Assembly (NCBI RefSeq): GCF_019396385.1
Contig: NZ_JAHKRN010000034.1
Coordinates: forward strand, 1 to 64,000
DNA length: 64,000 nt
From: Nonomuraea harbinensis
Lineage (GTDB): Bacteria > Actinomycetota > Actinomycetes > Streptosporangiales > Streptosporangiaceae
Direction: 5' to 3'
The translations under genes were made by a program, and so were the position numbers. Below are positions 17,507 to 27,236 of this stretch, piece by piece. Each line of letters opens with the position of its first letter. Position 1 is the first letter of the stretch. The notes under the pieces were generated by a model, which was not told the DNA's origin, did no database searches, and saw only the letters and a list, made by a program, of their open reading frames with translations.

Positions 17507-18414
17507 CGCCGCCGCACCGCCCTGGTGGTGCCGAGGCTGGCCGCGACGATGCACACCACAGCCACCCACTGCTGGACGTGCAGCACCTCGCTGAGCACCA
17601 GCACGCCGATCAGCGCGGCCGCGGCGGGCTCCAGGCTCATCAGGATGCCGAACACGTGCTTCGGCATCCGGCGCAGCGCGTTCAGCTCCAGCGAGTACGG
17701 GATCACCGACGACAGCAGCCCCACGCCCAGCCCGATCAGCAGCAGCTCGGGCCGGAGCAGGTCGGCCCCGCCGGAGACGACCCCCACCGGCGCGACGACC
17801 ACGGCCGAGACCACCATCGCGAACGCCAGCCCTGTCGTGCCGGGGAAGCGGCTCCCGGCCGCCGCCGACAGCAGGATGTAGGCCGCCCAGCAGGCGCCCG
17901 CCGCCAGCGCGAACGCGATGCCCACCCAGCTCGCCGACGCCGACTCGCCCCAGGGCGCGAGCAGCACCACCCCGGTCCCGGCCAGCCCCACCCAGACCAG
18001 GTCCAGCCGCCGCCGGGAGGCGGCCACCGCCACGCCCAGCGGGCCGAGGAACTCGATGGCGACCGCGACCCCCATCGGCAGCCGCGCCAGGGCCTCGTAG
18101 AAGGTCAGGTTCATCAGCGCGAGCGTCACGCCGAACCCGATCCCCACGGCCCAGTCGCGCCACGCCATGCCCTTCAGCCTCGGCCGCGCCACCGCGCCGA
18201 TGATCAGCGCGCCCATGGCGATGCGCAGGAACACCACCGCGCTCGGCGGCAGCGCCGTGAACAGCTGCTTGGCGAACCCGGCCCCGAGCTGCACCGAGAA
18301 GATCGCCAGCAGCACCAGCCCGGACGGCGGGATGGAGTCGGCGGCGGTGCGCAGCAGGTTCCCCGGCCGGGGCAGGCCGCGGTCGACCGGGTCGTCAAGG
18401 GTGAAGGCGGGCAC
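17503..18414 (-). CDS. EamA/DMT-superfamily (RhtA-like) exporter
   Basis: A ten-helix drug/metabolite transporter of about 303 residues with two EamA repeats. It includes the GVAVAIEFLGPLGVAVA segment, and SLEPAAAALIGVLVLSE near the end, typical of RhtA-like threonine/homoserine exporters. I prefer GTG 18414, which has GAGGAG 4 nt upstream, over ATG 18468, which lacks a proper ribosome-binding site. It converges on the GntR gene. Whether it moves proline derivatives is unknown. Confidence 0.78.
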   Translation of the reverse strand: MPAFTLDDPVDRGLPRPGNLLRTAADSIPPSGLVLLAIFSVQLGAGFAKQLFTALPPSAVVFLRIAMGALIIGAVARPRLKGMAWRDWAVGIGFGVTLALMNLTFYEALARLPMGVAVAIEFLGPLGVAVAASRRRLDLVWVGLAGTGVVLLAPWGESASASWVGIAFALAAGACWAAYILLSAAAGSRFPGTTGLAFAMVVSAVVVAPVGVVSGGADLLRPELLLIGLGVGLLSSVIPYSLELNALRRMPKHVFGILMSLEPAAAALIGVLVLSEVLHVQQWVAVVCIVAASLGTTRAVRRR

Positions 18415-18523
18415 GGAACTCCTCGTATCGGACACAACGCCCTGAAGCGTACCGACCTCGCCCGACATTCCTGTCAGAGGGTGTTTTACTGATCAATATC
18501 CCCTCAAACGGATGCAGGAGCAC

Positions 18524-19723
18524 ATGAGCGCCTCAGCCCCGCCCGTCACCCTCACCCTGCCGCCGGCCGCGCTCGCCGCCGCCTCGTTCGTCAGCAGCTT
18601 CGACCGCCTGGTCGTGACGCCGCTCCTGGTGCTCATCGCGGCCGAGCTGGAGGTCCCGCTGGCCACCGCGGTGGCCGTGGCCAGCGGCTACTACCTCGCC
18701 TACGGGGTGTCGCAGCCGGTCTGGGGGGTGCTGTCGGACCGGTTCGGGCGGGTGCGGGTGATGCGGCTGGCCCTGCTCGGCGCCGGGCTCGCGGGCCTGG
18801 CCTCGGCGGCCATGCCGGCGCTGCCCGCGCTCATCGTCGCCCGGGTCGCCGCGGGCGCCTGCTTCGGCGCGGTCATCCCCACGTCGCTGACGTACGTGGG
18901 GGACACGTTCCAGGTGTCGGTACGGCAGCGCGCCCTGTCCGACCTGATGGGCCTGATGGCGCTGGGCACCGCGCTGGCCACCGGGCTCGGCGGCGTGCTG
19001 GGCGACCTGGCCGGCTGGCGGGCGGCGTTCACCGTGCCCGCGGTGTGCGCGCTGGCCTGCGCCGTGGCGCTGCGGACGCTGCCCGAGCCGCCGCGCGCCG
19101 AGATCGGCGGCCTGGGCAGGCACGTCGGCGCGGTGCTGCGCCGCCCGTGGGCCCTGCTGGTGTTCGCGCTGGCGTTCGTCGAGGGCGCGGTGCTGCTCGG
19201 CATGCTGACGTTCCTGGCCACGGTCCTGCAGCACCAGGGCGTCTCCTCCGCGCTGGCCGGCCTGGCCGCGGCCGCCTACGGCCTGGGCGTCTACCTGTTC
19301 TCCCAGGTGGTCAAGCGGCTGGCGGGAGGCCGGCCGGTGTGGTCGCTCATCCTGATCGGCGGGGCCCAGATGTGCGCCGGGTACGCGATCGTGGCCGTGG
19401 AGGCGAACCTCGGCACGGTCGCGCTGACCGCGCTGCTGCTCGGGGGAGGCTGGTCGTTCATGCACTCGTCGTTGCAGACCTGGGCCACCTCGGTGGTGCC
19501 GCAGGCGCGCGGCACGACGGTCGCGTTCTTCGCGTCGTGCCTGTTCATGGGCAGCGCCGTCGCCTCGTGGGCAGCAGGTCCGCTCGCCGGGAGCGGATCG
19601 TACGGGCTGCTGTTCGGCCTGGCCGCGGCCGTCGCCGCGCCGCTCACGGTGGTCGCCGCGGTCAGCCGCCGCCGTTACGGCGCGCGCGCTCCCGAGGAGG
19701 ACGCCGCGCCCCGCCCCGAATGA
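18524..19723 (+). CDS. Major facilitator superfamily transporter
   Basis: About 399 residues with twelve hydrophobic segments and the MFS signature GVLSDRFGRVRVM in the first cytoplasmic loop. AGACFGAVIPTSLTYVGD lies in helix 4. ATG 18524 has AGGAG just upstream; an in-frame ATG at 18512 would add four residues. It is divergent from the EamA gene across about 110 bp and ends immediately before the convergent ABC permease stop. The substrate cannot be told from sequence. Confidence 0.8.
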   Translation: MSASAPPVTLTLPPAALAAASFVSSFDRLVVTPLLVLIAAELEVPLATAVAVASGYYLAYGVSQPVWGVLSDRFGRVRVMRLALLGAGLAGLASAAMPALPALIVARVAAGACFGAVIPTSLTYVGDTFQVSVRQRALSDLMGLMALGTALATGLGGVLGDLAGWRAAFTVPAVCALACAVALRTLPEPPRAEIGGLGRHVGAVLRRPWALLVFALAFVEGAVLLGMLTFLATVLQHQGVSSALAGLAAAAYGLGVYLFSQVVKRLAGGRPVWSLILIGGAQMCAGYAIVAVEANLGTVALTALLLGGGWSFMHSSLQTWATSVVPQARGTTVAFFASCLFMGSAVASWAAGPLAGSGSYGLLFGLAAAVAAPLTVVAAVSRRRYGARAPEEDAAPRPE

Positions 19724-20506
19724 TCACTCCCAGCGGAAGGTCCTGGCGGCCAGCACGAGGGAGACGACGGCCCACGCGGCCAGCACCGCCACCGCGGCCA
19801 CCGGCAGCGCGCCGCCGCCGAGCACGGTGCGCAGGCCGCCTGTCAGCGCCGAGATCGGCAGCAGCTCCAGCACGGGCCGCACCGACTCGGGGAACTTCGC
19901 CAGCGGGAACACCACCCCGCCCGCCGCCAGCAGCAGCAGGTAGACCAGGTTGGCCGCGGCCAGCGTCGCCTCGGCCCGCAGCAGGCCGGCCATGAGCAGC
20001 CCCAGCCCGCTGAAGGCGGCGGTGCCCAGCAGCACCAGCAGCGCGCAGCCCAGCACCGCGGCCACCGGCGAGCCCTGCGGGCTCCAGCCCAGCGACAGCG
20101 CCACCGCGACGAGCACCACCACCTGGACGGCCTCCACCGCGAGCACCGCCACCGTCTTGGCCAGCATCAGCCCGCTCCTGGACAGCGGGGTCGCGCCCAG
20201 CCGCTTCAGCACCCCGTAGCGCCGCTCGAACCCGGTCGCGATCGCCTGGCCGGTGAACGCCGTCGACATCACCGCCAGCGCCAGCACACCCGGCGCCAGG
20301 AAGTCGACCCGGCTGCCGCCGCCCACGTCGATCAGCGGCGCCACCGAGAAGCCGACCAGCAGCAGCACCGGGATGATCATGGTGAGCAGGAGCTGCTCGC
20401 CGTTGCGCAGCATGCCGCGGATCTCGGCCCCCGCCTGCGCCAGCACCATCCGCGGGAACGGCGCCGCCCCCGGTGCGGGCGTGAAGTCGAGTGTGGGTGT
20501 CGTCAC
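19724..20506 (-). CDS. ABC-2 type transporter permease
   Basis: A 260-residue ABC-2 family membrane subunit: a cytoplasmic N-terminus, TMIIPVLLLVGFSVAPL, the STAFTGQAIATGFERRYGVLKRLGATPLSR coupling region, then four more hydrophobic helices. GTG 20506 overlaps the stop of the ATPase gene by 4 bp, so the two are co-translated. In mycobacteria a comparable permease-ATPase pair sits between ctaA and sufR, so this may be a conserved partner of the heme/suf neighbourhood. Its substrate is unknown. Confidence 0.88.
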   Translation of the reverse strand: MTTPTLDFTPAPGAAPFPRMVLAQAGAEIRGMLRNGEQLLLTMIIPVLLLVGFSVAPLIDVGGGSRVDFLAPGVLALAVMSTAFTGQAIATGFERRYGVLKRLGATPLSRSGLMLAKTVAVLAVEAVQVVVLVAVALSLGWSPQGSPVAAVLGCALLVLLGTAAFSGLGLLMAGLLRAEATLAAANLVYLLLLAAGGVVFPLAKFPESVRPVLELLPISALTGGLRTVLGGGALPVAAVAVLAAWAVVSLVLAARTFRWE

Positions 20507-21411
20507 CGCAGCTCCCTGCCCGTCAGCTCCAGGAACACGTCTTCCAGCGTGCGCCGCTCGATGCGCAGGTCGTCGGCCGTCACGCCCTCCGCCGCGCACC
20601 AGGCGGTCACGGTGGCCAGCAGCCCGGGGTCGACCTGGCCCTCGACGATGTAGTGGCCGGACGGCGACTCCTTGGCCGCGCTGCCGATCGGCAGCGCGTT
20701 GAGCAGCTCCTCCAGCGCCAGCCCCGGGCGGGCGCGGAACCGGAGCTGCCGCTCGGCCCCCGTCAGCGCGGCCGGGCTGCCCTCGGCCACCACCCGGCCC
20801 CTGTCGATGATCACCACGTGGTCGGCCAGCCGCTCCGCCTCGTCCATGTGGTGGGTGGTCAGCACCACCGACACCCCGGCGGCGCGCAGCTCGCCCACCA
20901 GCTCCCAGCAGGCATGCCGCGCCTGCGGGTCGAGCCCCGCCGTGGGCTCGTCGAGGAACACCAGCTCGGGCCTGCCGATGACGGCCGCGGCCAGCGACAG
21001 CCGCTGCTGCTGCCCGCCCGACAGGCGCCGGAACGGGGTCCGTACGTGATCGGAGAGGCCCAGCCTGGACAGCAGGGCGCCCGGATCCAGCGGCCGGGCG
21101 TGGAAGCGCGAGACCAGCCGGAGCCACTCGCCGCAGCGCGCGGCGGGCGGCACGCCGCCCGACTGCGGCATGACGCCGACCCGGGGGCGCAGCGCGGCCG
21201 AGGCGGGCGGCAGGCCCAGGACCCGCACCGTGCCGCCGTCGGCGGTGCGGAACCCCTCGCAGATCTCCACCGTCGAGGTCTTGCCCGCGCCGTTGGGGCC
21301 GAGGACGGCCGTCACCGCGCCGCGGGCGGCGCTCAGCGTGAGCCCGTCGATCGCGGCGGTGCTTCCGTACCGCTTCACGAGGTCGACGATCTCGACGGCT
21401 GGGGATGTCAT
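20503..21411 (-). CDS. ABC transporter ATP-binding protein
   Basis: A 302-residue ABC ATPase with Walker A GPNGAGKTST, LSGGQQQRLSLAAAVIG signature, Walker B LVFLDEPTAGLD and switch histidine TTHHMDEAE. The C-terminal extension ends RTLEDVFLELTGREL, typical of DrrA-like exporters. ATG 21411 is preferred; a GTG at 21417 is in frame. TAGACT seven bases upstream of the ATG and the lack of a ribosome-binding site suggest a leaderless message. It pairs with the overlapping permease gene. Confidence 0.9.
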   Translation of the reverse strand: MTSPAVEIVDLVKRYGSTAAIDGLTLSAARGAVTAVLGPNGAGKTSTVEICEGFRTADGGTVRVLGLPPASAALRPRVGVMPQSGGVPPAARCGEWLRLVSRFHARPLDPGALLSRLGLSDHVRTPFRRLSGGQQQRLSLAAAVIGRPELVFLDEPTAGLDPQARHACWELVGELRAAGVSVVLTTHHMDEAERLADHVVIIDRGRVVAEGSPAALTGAERQLRFRARPGLALEELLNALPIGSAAKESPSGHYIVEGQVDPGLLATVTAWCAAEGVTADDLRIERRTLEDVFLELTGRELR

Positions 21412-21418
21412 GAGCACG

Positions 21419-21424
21419 AGTCTA
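21419..21424 (-). promoter_or_regulatory. Leaderless -10 element for ABC ATPase gene
   Basis: TAGACT on the minus strand is followed by 7 nt and then the ATG at 21411, the spacing expected when transcription begins at or next to the start codon. Confidence 0.5.
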
Positions 21425-21501
21425 GGGACCGCCGGGGGTGGTTCGCCGGTCAGCCCCGCGTCGGCTTGTCAGGGAGGTTTCACCTAAGAACCATACGTTT
21501 A

Positions 21502-21518
21502 CCGGAAATTTCCGGAAA
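21502..21518. promoter_or_regulatory. Overlapping palindromes CCGGAAATTTCCGG / TTTCCGGAAA
   Basis: In an AT-richer part of the 183-bp gap upstream of the Bcr/CflA gene, a perfect 14-bp palindrome (21502-21515) overlaps a perfect 10-bp one (21509-21518). This is a likely protein-binding site controlling the divergent ABC or MFS gene. No regulator gene is adjacent. The rest of the gap holds no gene I can support. Confidence 0.45.
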
Positions 21519-21607
21519 CCGGGAATGAGTATTACCAGAAACGGGTTTAGTCCTCTCGGTTCATGTCCGCATCTCACAATCCGGCCCGCATGGAGAGGTA
21601 AACGCGC

Positions 21608-22831
21608 ATGTCCGTGGCAGAAGCCGCGCAACCGGTCGTCCAGGAGAGCCGCCGCCGCGCGGGGCTCCTGCTCTTCATCCTCGGCGCGCTCTCCGCGATC
21701 GGGCCCCTGTCCATCGACATGTACCTGCCCGCGCTGCCCGCCATCACCGAGGAGATGCTCAGCGTCCCCGCCCAGGTCCAGCTCACGCTGACGGCCTGCC
21801 TCGTCGGCGTGTCCGTCGGTCAGGTGGTGGCCGGGCCGCTCAGCGACGTGCGCGGCCGGCGGGTGCCGCTGATCGTCGGCGTGGGCGGGTTCATGGTGGC
21901 CTCGCTCCTGTGCGCGTTCGCCCCGTCCGTGCCCGTGCTCATCGCGCTGCGGCTGGTGCAGGGCATGCTCGGCGGCGCGGCCCTGGTCATCGTGCGCGCC
22001 GTGGTGCGCGACCTGTACGACGGCGCGGCCATCGCCCGCATCTTCGCCAGCCTCATGCTGGTCAGCGGCCTGGCGCCGATCCTGGCGCCGATCGCCGGGG
22101 CGCAACTGCTGGAGTTCACCTCGTGGCGGGGCGTGTTCGTGGCGCTGAGCCTGGCCGGGCTCGTGCTGATGCTGGCCGTGCTGGCCGGGGTGCGCGAGAC
22201 GCTCCCGGCCGACCAGCGGGAGAGCGGCGGGTTCAGGCACACCCTGCGCAGCTTCCGGCGCCTGCTGCGCGACCGGCCGTTCATGGGCAGCGCGCTGACC
22301 GCCGGGCTCGCGTTCGGCGCCATGTTCGCCTACATCTCCGGCTCGCCGTTCGTCCTCCAGGACGTGTACGGAGCCTCGCCGCAGCAGTACTCGCTCATCT
22401 TCGGGCTCAACGCGTTCGGCCTGATCGCCATGTCGCAGGTCGGCGGGCGCCTGGCCGGGCGGGTGCCGCAGGTCCGGCTCATCCTCGCCGGTCTGGGCGT
22501 CGCCCTGGCCGGTGGGGCGCTCCTGCTGCTGGCCGTCGTCATCGGGCTCGGGCTGACCGGGGTCGTGGCCGGGCTGTTCGTCATCATGTGCGGCCAGGGC
22601 CTGATCCTGCCGGGCACCGGCGCGCTGGCCCTGGCCGGCCAGCCGCCGCAGGTGGCCGGAGCGGCCTCGGCGCTGCTCGGCGTGCTGCAGTTCGCGCTGG
22701 GCGCGGTCGCGGCGCCGTTCGTCGGGCTGTTCGGCGCGGACACGGCGCTGCCCATGGCCGTCGTCATGACCGGTCTGTTCGCCTGTTCCGCCGTGGTCTT
22801 CGCGATCATGGCCCCGAAGTCTGTTAGGTAA
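21608..22831 (+). CDS. Bcr/CflA family multidrug efflux MFS transporter
   Basis: A 407-residue twelve-helix drug:H+ antiporter. The DHA1/Bcr signature is clear: GPLSIDMYLPALP in helix 1, GPLSDVRGRRVPL in the first loop, RLVQGMLGGAALVIVRAVVRD in helix 4 and SGLAPILAPIAGA in helix 5. ATG 21608 is preceded by GGAGAGG. The stop codon lies inside the iron box of the next operon. The substrate is unknown; the family includes bicyclomycin, chloramphenicol and dipeptide exporters. Confidence 0.85.
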   Translation: MSVAEAAQPVVQESRRRAGLLLFILGALSAIGPLSIDMYLPALPAITEEMLSVPAQVQLTLTACLVGVSVGQVVAGPLSDVRGRRVPLIVGVGGFMVASLLCAFAPSVPVLIALRLVQGMLGGAALVIVRAVVRDLYDGAAIARIFASLMLVSGLAPILAPIAGAQLLEFTSWRGVFVALSLAGLVLMLAVLAGVRETLPADQRESGGFRHTLRSFRRLLRDRPFMGSALTAGLAFGAMFAYISGSPFVLQDVYGASPQQYSLIFGLNAFGLIAMSQVGGRLAGRVPQVRLILAGLGVALAGGALLLLAVVIGLGLTGVVAGLFVIMCGQGLILPGTGALALAGQPPQVAGAASALLGVLQFALGAVAAPFVGLFGADTALPMAVVMTGLFACSAVVFAIMAPKSVR

Positions 22832-22842
22832 GCCTTACCTGA
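22824..22842. promoter_or_regulatory. DtxR/IdeR-type iron box upstream of sufR
   Basis: TTAGGTAAGCCTTACCTGA matches the recalled consensus TTAGGTTAGGCTAACCTAA except at about three positions and is itself a near-perfect palindrome. It overlaps the TAA stop of the Bcr/CflA gene and lies about 70 bp upstream of the sufR start. This suggests that an iron-dependent repressor (DtxR/IdeR/DmdR) adds iron control to the suf operon, or to the end of the MFS message. Confidence 0.65.
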
Positions 22843-22877
22843 GTGAGAAATTGCATTGACCCGCTGCTCGGAACCGT

Positions 22878-22907
22878 TTGTGGACCGGGAAGGAATTAGG
22901 GCACACT
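22878..22907 (+). promoter_or_regulatory. Candidate leaderless promoter for the suf operon
   Basis: TTGTGG (22878-22883), an 18-bp spacer and CACACT (22902-22907) are followed by 6 nt and the GTG start of sufR at 22914. There is no good ribosome-binding site, which fits a leaderless start. Confidence 0.45.
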
Positions 22908-22913
22908 GATGTT

Positions 22914-23638
22914 GTGAAAAACGTGCCCTTGATAGAGCCAGGCAGCGAGCGCAGCACCCGTGCGCGCGTCGCCCGGCTCATTCTGGAGCACGGGCCCATC
23001 GCCGCGTCGGCGCTGGGCGAGCGGCTCGGGCTCACGCCCGCGGCCGTCCGCCGCCACCTCGACGCGCTGCTCGCCGACGGGATGATCGAACCCCGTACGG
23101 TGCGGCCGCGCGGTCAGCGGGGGCGCGGGCGTCCGGCCAAGCTGTTCGCCATCACCGACGCGGGGCGCAGCGCCTTCGAGCACGCCTATGACGACCTGGC
23201 CGGGAGCGCGCTGCGTTTCCTGGCCGCGCGTCTGGGGGAGGAGGCGGTGGCCGACTTCGCCCGCACACAGGTCTCAGGCCTGCTGCGGCGGCTGGAGCCG
23301 GTCATGCGGCAGGTGCCACCCGACCAGCGCGTCCAGGTGCTGGCCCAGGCTCTGTCCGCGGAGGGCTACGCCGCCTCGGCCACCAAGGCCAAGTCGGGCG
23401 GCGACCAGCTCTGCCAGCACCACTGCCCGGTGGCCCACGCGGCCGCGGAGTTCCCGCAGCTGTGCGAGGCCGAGACGGAGGCGTTCGCGCAGCTGCTCGG
23501 CACCCCCGTGCAGCGGCTGGCCACGATCGCGCACGGCGACGGGGTCTGCACCACGCACGTGAGCCCCCAGACGCTGGGGGTCCCACATAGAGCAACTGCC
23601 GAGAAAAGCACTCGCGAGAAGAGCAAGGAGACCGGAGG

Positions 23639-23642
<4 letters not shown>
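22914..23642 (+). CDS. sufR: SufR-type Fe-S-sensing transcriptional regulator
   Basis: A 242-residue ArsR-like winged-helix protein: ARLILEHGPIAASALGERLGLTPAAVRRHLDALLADG forms the HTH, followed by RGRGRPAKLFAITDAG. The C-terminal half has a cysteine/histidine cluster (LCQHHCPVAH, then QLCEAE and GVCTTH) that can hold an Fe-S cluster, as in other SufR proteins. GTG 22914 gives the family N-terminus M-K-N-V. It overlaps sufB by 4 bp and probably represses the operon when Fe-S supply is adequate. Confidence 0.9.
23564..23580 (+). terminator. Short perfect hairpin inside the 3' end of sufR
   Basis: CCCCCAG (23564-23570), loop ACG, CTGGGGG (23574-23580). It lies about 60 bp before the sufB start and has no U-tract. 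It could pause transcription or protect the sufB message, but it may simply be codon composition. Confidence 0.35.
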
Positions 23643-25050
<1,408 letters not shown>

Positions 25051-25051
<1 letters not shown>

Positions 25052-26172
25052 TGGGCCTGAACGAGAAGCCCCTGTCGACCCTGCACGAGAAGGCGTCGTA
25101 CGACCTGGCCGACTTCGAGGTGCCGGCCGGGCGCGAGGAGGCGTGGCGCTTCACCCCGCTCTCGCGCCTGAAGGGCCTGCACGACGGCAAGGCCGTGGCC
25201 GAGGGCCACGTCAAGGTCGACGTGGACGCCGCGCCCGAGGTCACCGTCGAGACCGTGGGCCGCGACGACCCGCGGCTCGGCAAGGTCTACGTGCCCGCCG
25301 ACCGGGTCAGCGCGCAGGCGTTCAACGCCTTCGAGAAGGCGACCGTGCTCACGGTGGCGCGCGAGGCCGTCACGTCCAAGCCGACCGTCGTCACGCTCAC
25401 CGGCGCGGGCGACGGCGCCGCGTACGGTCACCTGCTGGTCCAGGTCGAGCCGATGGCCGAGGCCGTGATCGTGCTCGACCACCAGGGCAGCGCGGTCTAC
25501 GCCGACAACGTGGAGTTCGCCGTAGGCGACGGCGCCACGCTGCGCGTGGTCAGCCTGCAGGACTGGCAGGACGACGCCGTCCACGTCAGCCACCACCACG
25601 CCAGGCTCGGCAGGGACGCCACCTTCCGCAGCTTCGTGGTGACGCTCGGCGGCGACCTGGTCCGGCTGTCGCCCAGCGTGTCCTACGACGGGCCCGGCGG
25701 CGACGCCGACCTCACCGGCGTCTACTTCGTCGACGCCGGTCAGCACCTGGAGCACCGCCTCCTGGTCGACCACTCGCAGCCCAACTGCAAGAGCAACGTC
25801 GACTACCGCGGCGCCCTCCAGGGCGAGGACGCGCACGCCGTCTGGATCGGCGACGTGATCATCCGGGTCGCGGCCGAGGGCACCGACACCTACGAGCTCA
25901 ACCGCAACCTCATCCTCACCGACGGCGCCCGCGCCGACTCGGTGCCCAACCTGGAGATCCTCACCGGCGAGGTGGCCGGCGCGGGGCACGCCTCCACGTC
26001 CGGCCGGCTCGACGACGAGCACCTGTTCTACCTCCAGGCCCGGGGCATCCCGTACGACGAGGCGCGCCGCCTGGTCATCAGGGGCTTCCTCGGCCAGCTC
26101 GTCGAGAAGATCCAGATCCAGGAGATCCGCGACCGCGTCATGGCGGCGCTGGAGGCGGAGCTCGCCCGATGA
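25051..26172 (+). CDS. sufD: Fe-S cluster assembly protein SufD
   Basis: A 373-residue SufD that shares the C-terminal SufBD beta-helix fold with SufB: HRLLVDHSQPNCKSNVDYRG, then GHASTSGRLDDEHLFYLQARGI and IRGFLGQLVEKI. It forms the SufBCD complex with the neighbouring products. The operon has 1- to 4-bp overlaps on either side, indicating tight translational coupling. Confidence 0.96.
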
Positions 26173-26486
26173 GTTTCGAGAAGGTCTGCCAGATCGGCGA
26201 CATCCCCGACGGTGGCGTCATCGCCGTCGAGCTCGGCGAGACGCCGGTGGCGCTGGTGCGCAAGGGCGGCGACGTGTTCGCCCTGCACGATGTCTGCTCC
26301 CACGCCGAGGTGCGGCTCAGCGAGGGTGACGTCTACGACGGCACGCTCGAGTGCTGGCTGCACGGCTCGTGCTTCGACATCCGCACCGGCAAGCCCACCG
26401 GCCCGCCCGCCACCAAGCCCGTGAACGTCTACACAGTCAAGATCGACGGCGACGACGTGCTCGTCTCGCTCTCGAAGGAGTCCTAA
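26169..26486 (+). CDS. Rieske-type [2Fe-2S] ferredoxin of the suf operon
   Basis: A 105-residue non-heme-oxygenase ferredoxin-like protein with the Rieske ligands C-x-H (CSHAEVRL) and C-x2-H (ECWLHGSCFD). Such a gene sits between sufD and sufC in many actinobacterial suf operons and probably supplies electrons for cluster assembly or is a client. That role is inferred. ATG 26169 overlaps the sufD stop. Confidence 0.9.
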   Translation: MSFEKVCQIGDIPDGGVIAVELGETPVALVRKGGDVFALHDVCSHAEVRLSEGDVYDGTLECWLHGSCFDIRTGKPTGPPATKPVNVYTVKIDGDDVLVSLSKES

Positions 26487-26489
26487 GCA

Positions 26490-27236
26490 ATGTCCACCCT
26501 TGAGATCCGTGACCTGCAGGTCGCCGTCGAGGACAAGGAAATCCTGCGCGGCGTCAACCTGACCGTGAAGTCGGGCGAGACCCACGCCATCATGGGCCCC
26601 AACGGCTCCGGCAAGTCCACGCTCGCCTACGCGATCGCCGGTCATCCGAAGTACACGATCACCGGCGGTCAGGTGCTGCTCGACGGCGTCGACCTGCTGG
26701 AGCTGTCGGTCGACGAGCGGGCCCGCGCGGGCCTGTTCCTGGCCATGCAGTACCCCGTCGAGGTCCCCGGCGTGTCGGTGTCCAACTTCCTGCGCTCCGC
26801 TGTCACCTCCGTCCGCGGCGAGGCGCCCAAGCTGCGCCAGTTCGCCAAGGACCTGAAGAACGGCATGGACGCGCTCGCCATCGACGGCTCCTTCGCCCAG
26901 CGCAACCTCAACGAGGGCTTCTCCGGCGGCGAGAAGAAGCGCCACGAGATCCTCCAGCTGGAGCTGCTCAAGCCGAAGATCGCGGTGCTCGACGAGACCG
27001 ACTCCGGACTCGACGTCGACGCGCTGCGCGTGGTGTCGGAGGGCATCAACCGCTTCCGCGAGTCCGGCGAGACCGGCGTCCTGCTGATCACGCACTACAC
27101 TCGCATCCTGCGCTATGTGAAGCCCGACTTCGTGCACGTCTTCGCCAACGGCAAGATCGTCGAGGAGGGCGGGCCGGAGCTGGCGGACAAGCTCGAGTCC
27201 GAGGGCTACGAGCAGTACACGAAGGCATCTGCATGA
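26490..27236 (+). CDS. sufC: Fe-S cluster assembly ATPase SufC
   Basis: A 248-residue ABC-type ATPase with Walker A GPNGSGKSTL, the SufC-specific FLAMQYPVEVPGVSV Q-loop region, signature FSGGEKKRHEILQ, Walker B IAVLDETDSGLD and the H-loop in LLITHYTRIL. It drives conformational change in SufBC2D. It starts 3 bp after the ferredoxin gene and overlaps sufS by 4 bp. Confidence 0.97.
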   Translation: MSTLEIRDLQVAVEDKEILRGVNLTVKSGETHAIMGPNGSGKSTLAYAIAGHPKYTITGGQVLLDGVDLLELSVDERARAGLFLAMQYPVEVPGVSVSNFLRSAVTSVRGEAPKLRQFAKDLKNGMDALAIDGSFAQRNLNEGFSGGEKKRHEILQLELLKPKIAVLDETDSGLDVDALRVVSEGINRFRESGETGVLLITHYTRILRYVKPDFVHVFANGKIVEEGGPELADKLESEGYEQYTKASA

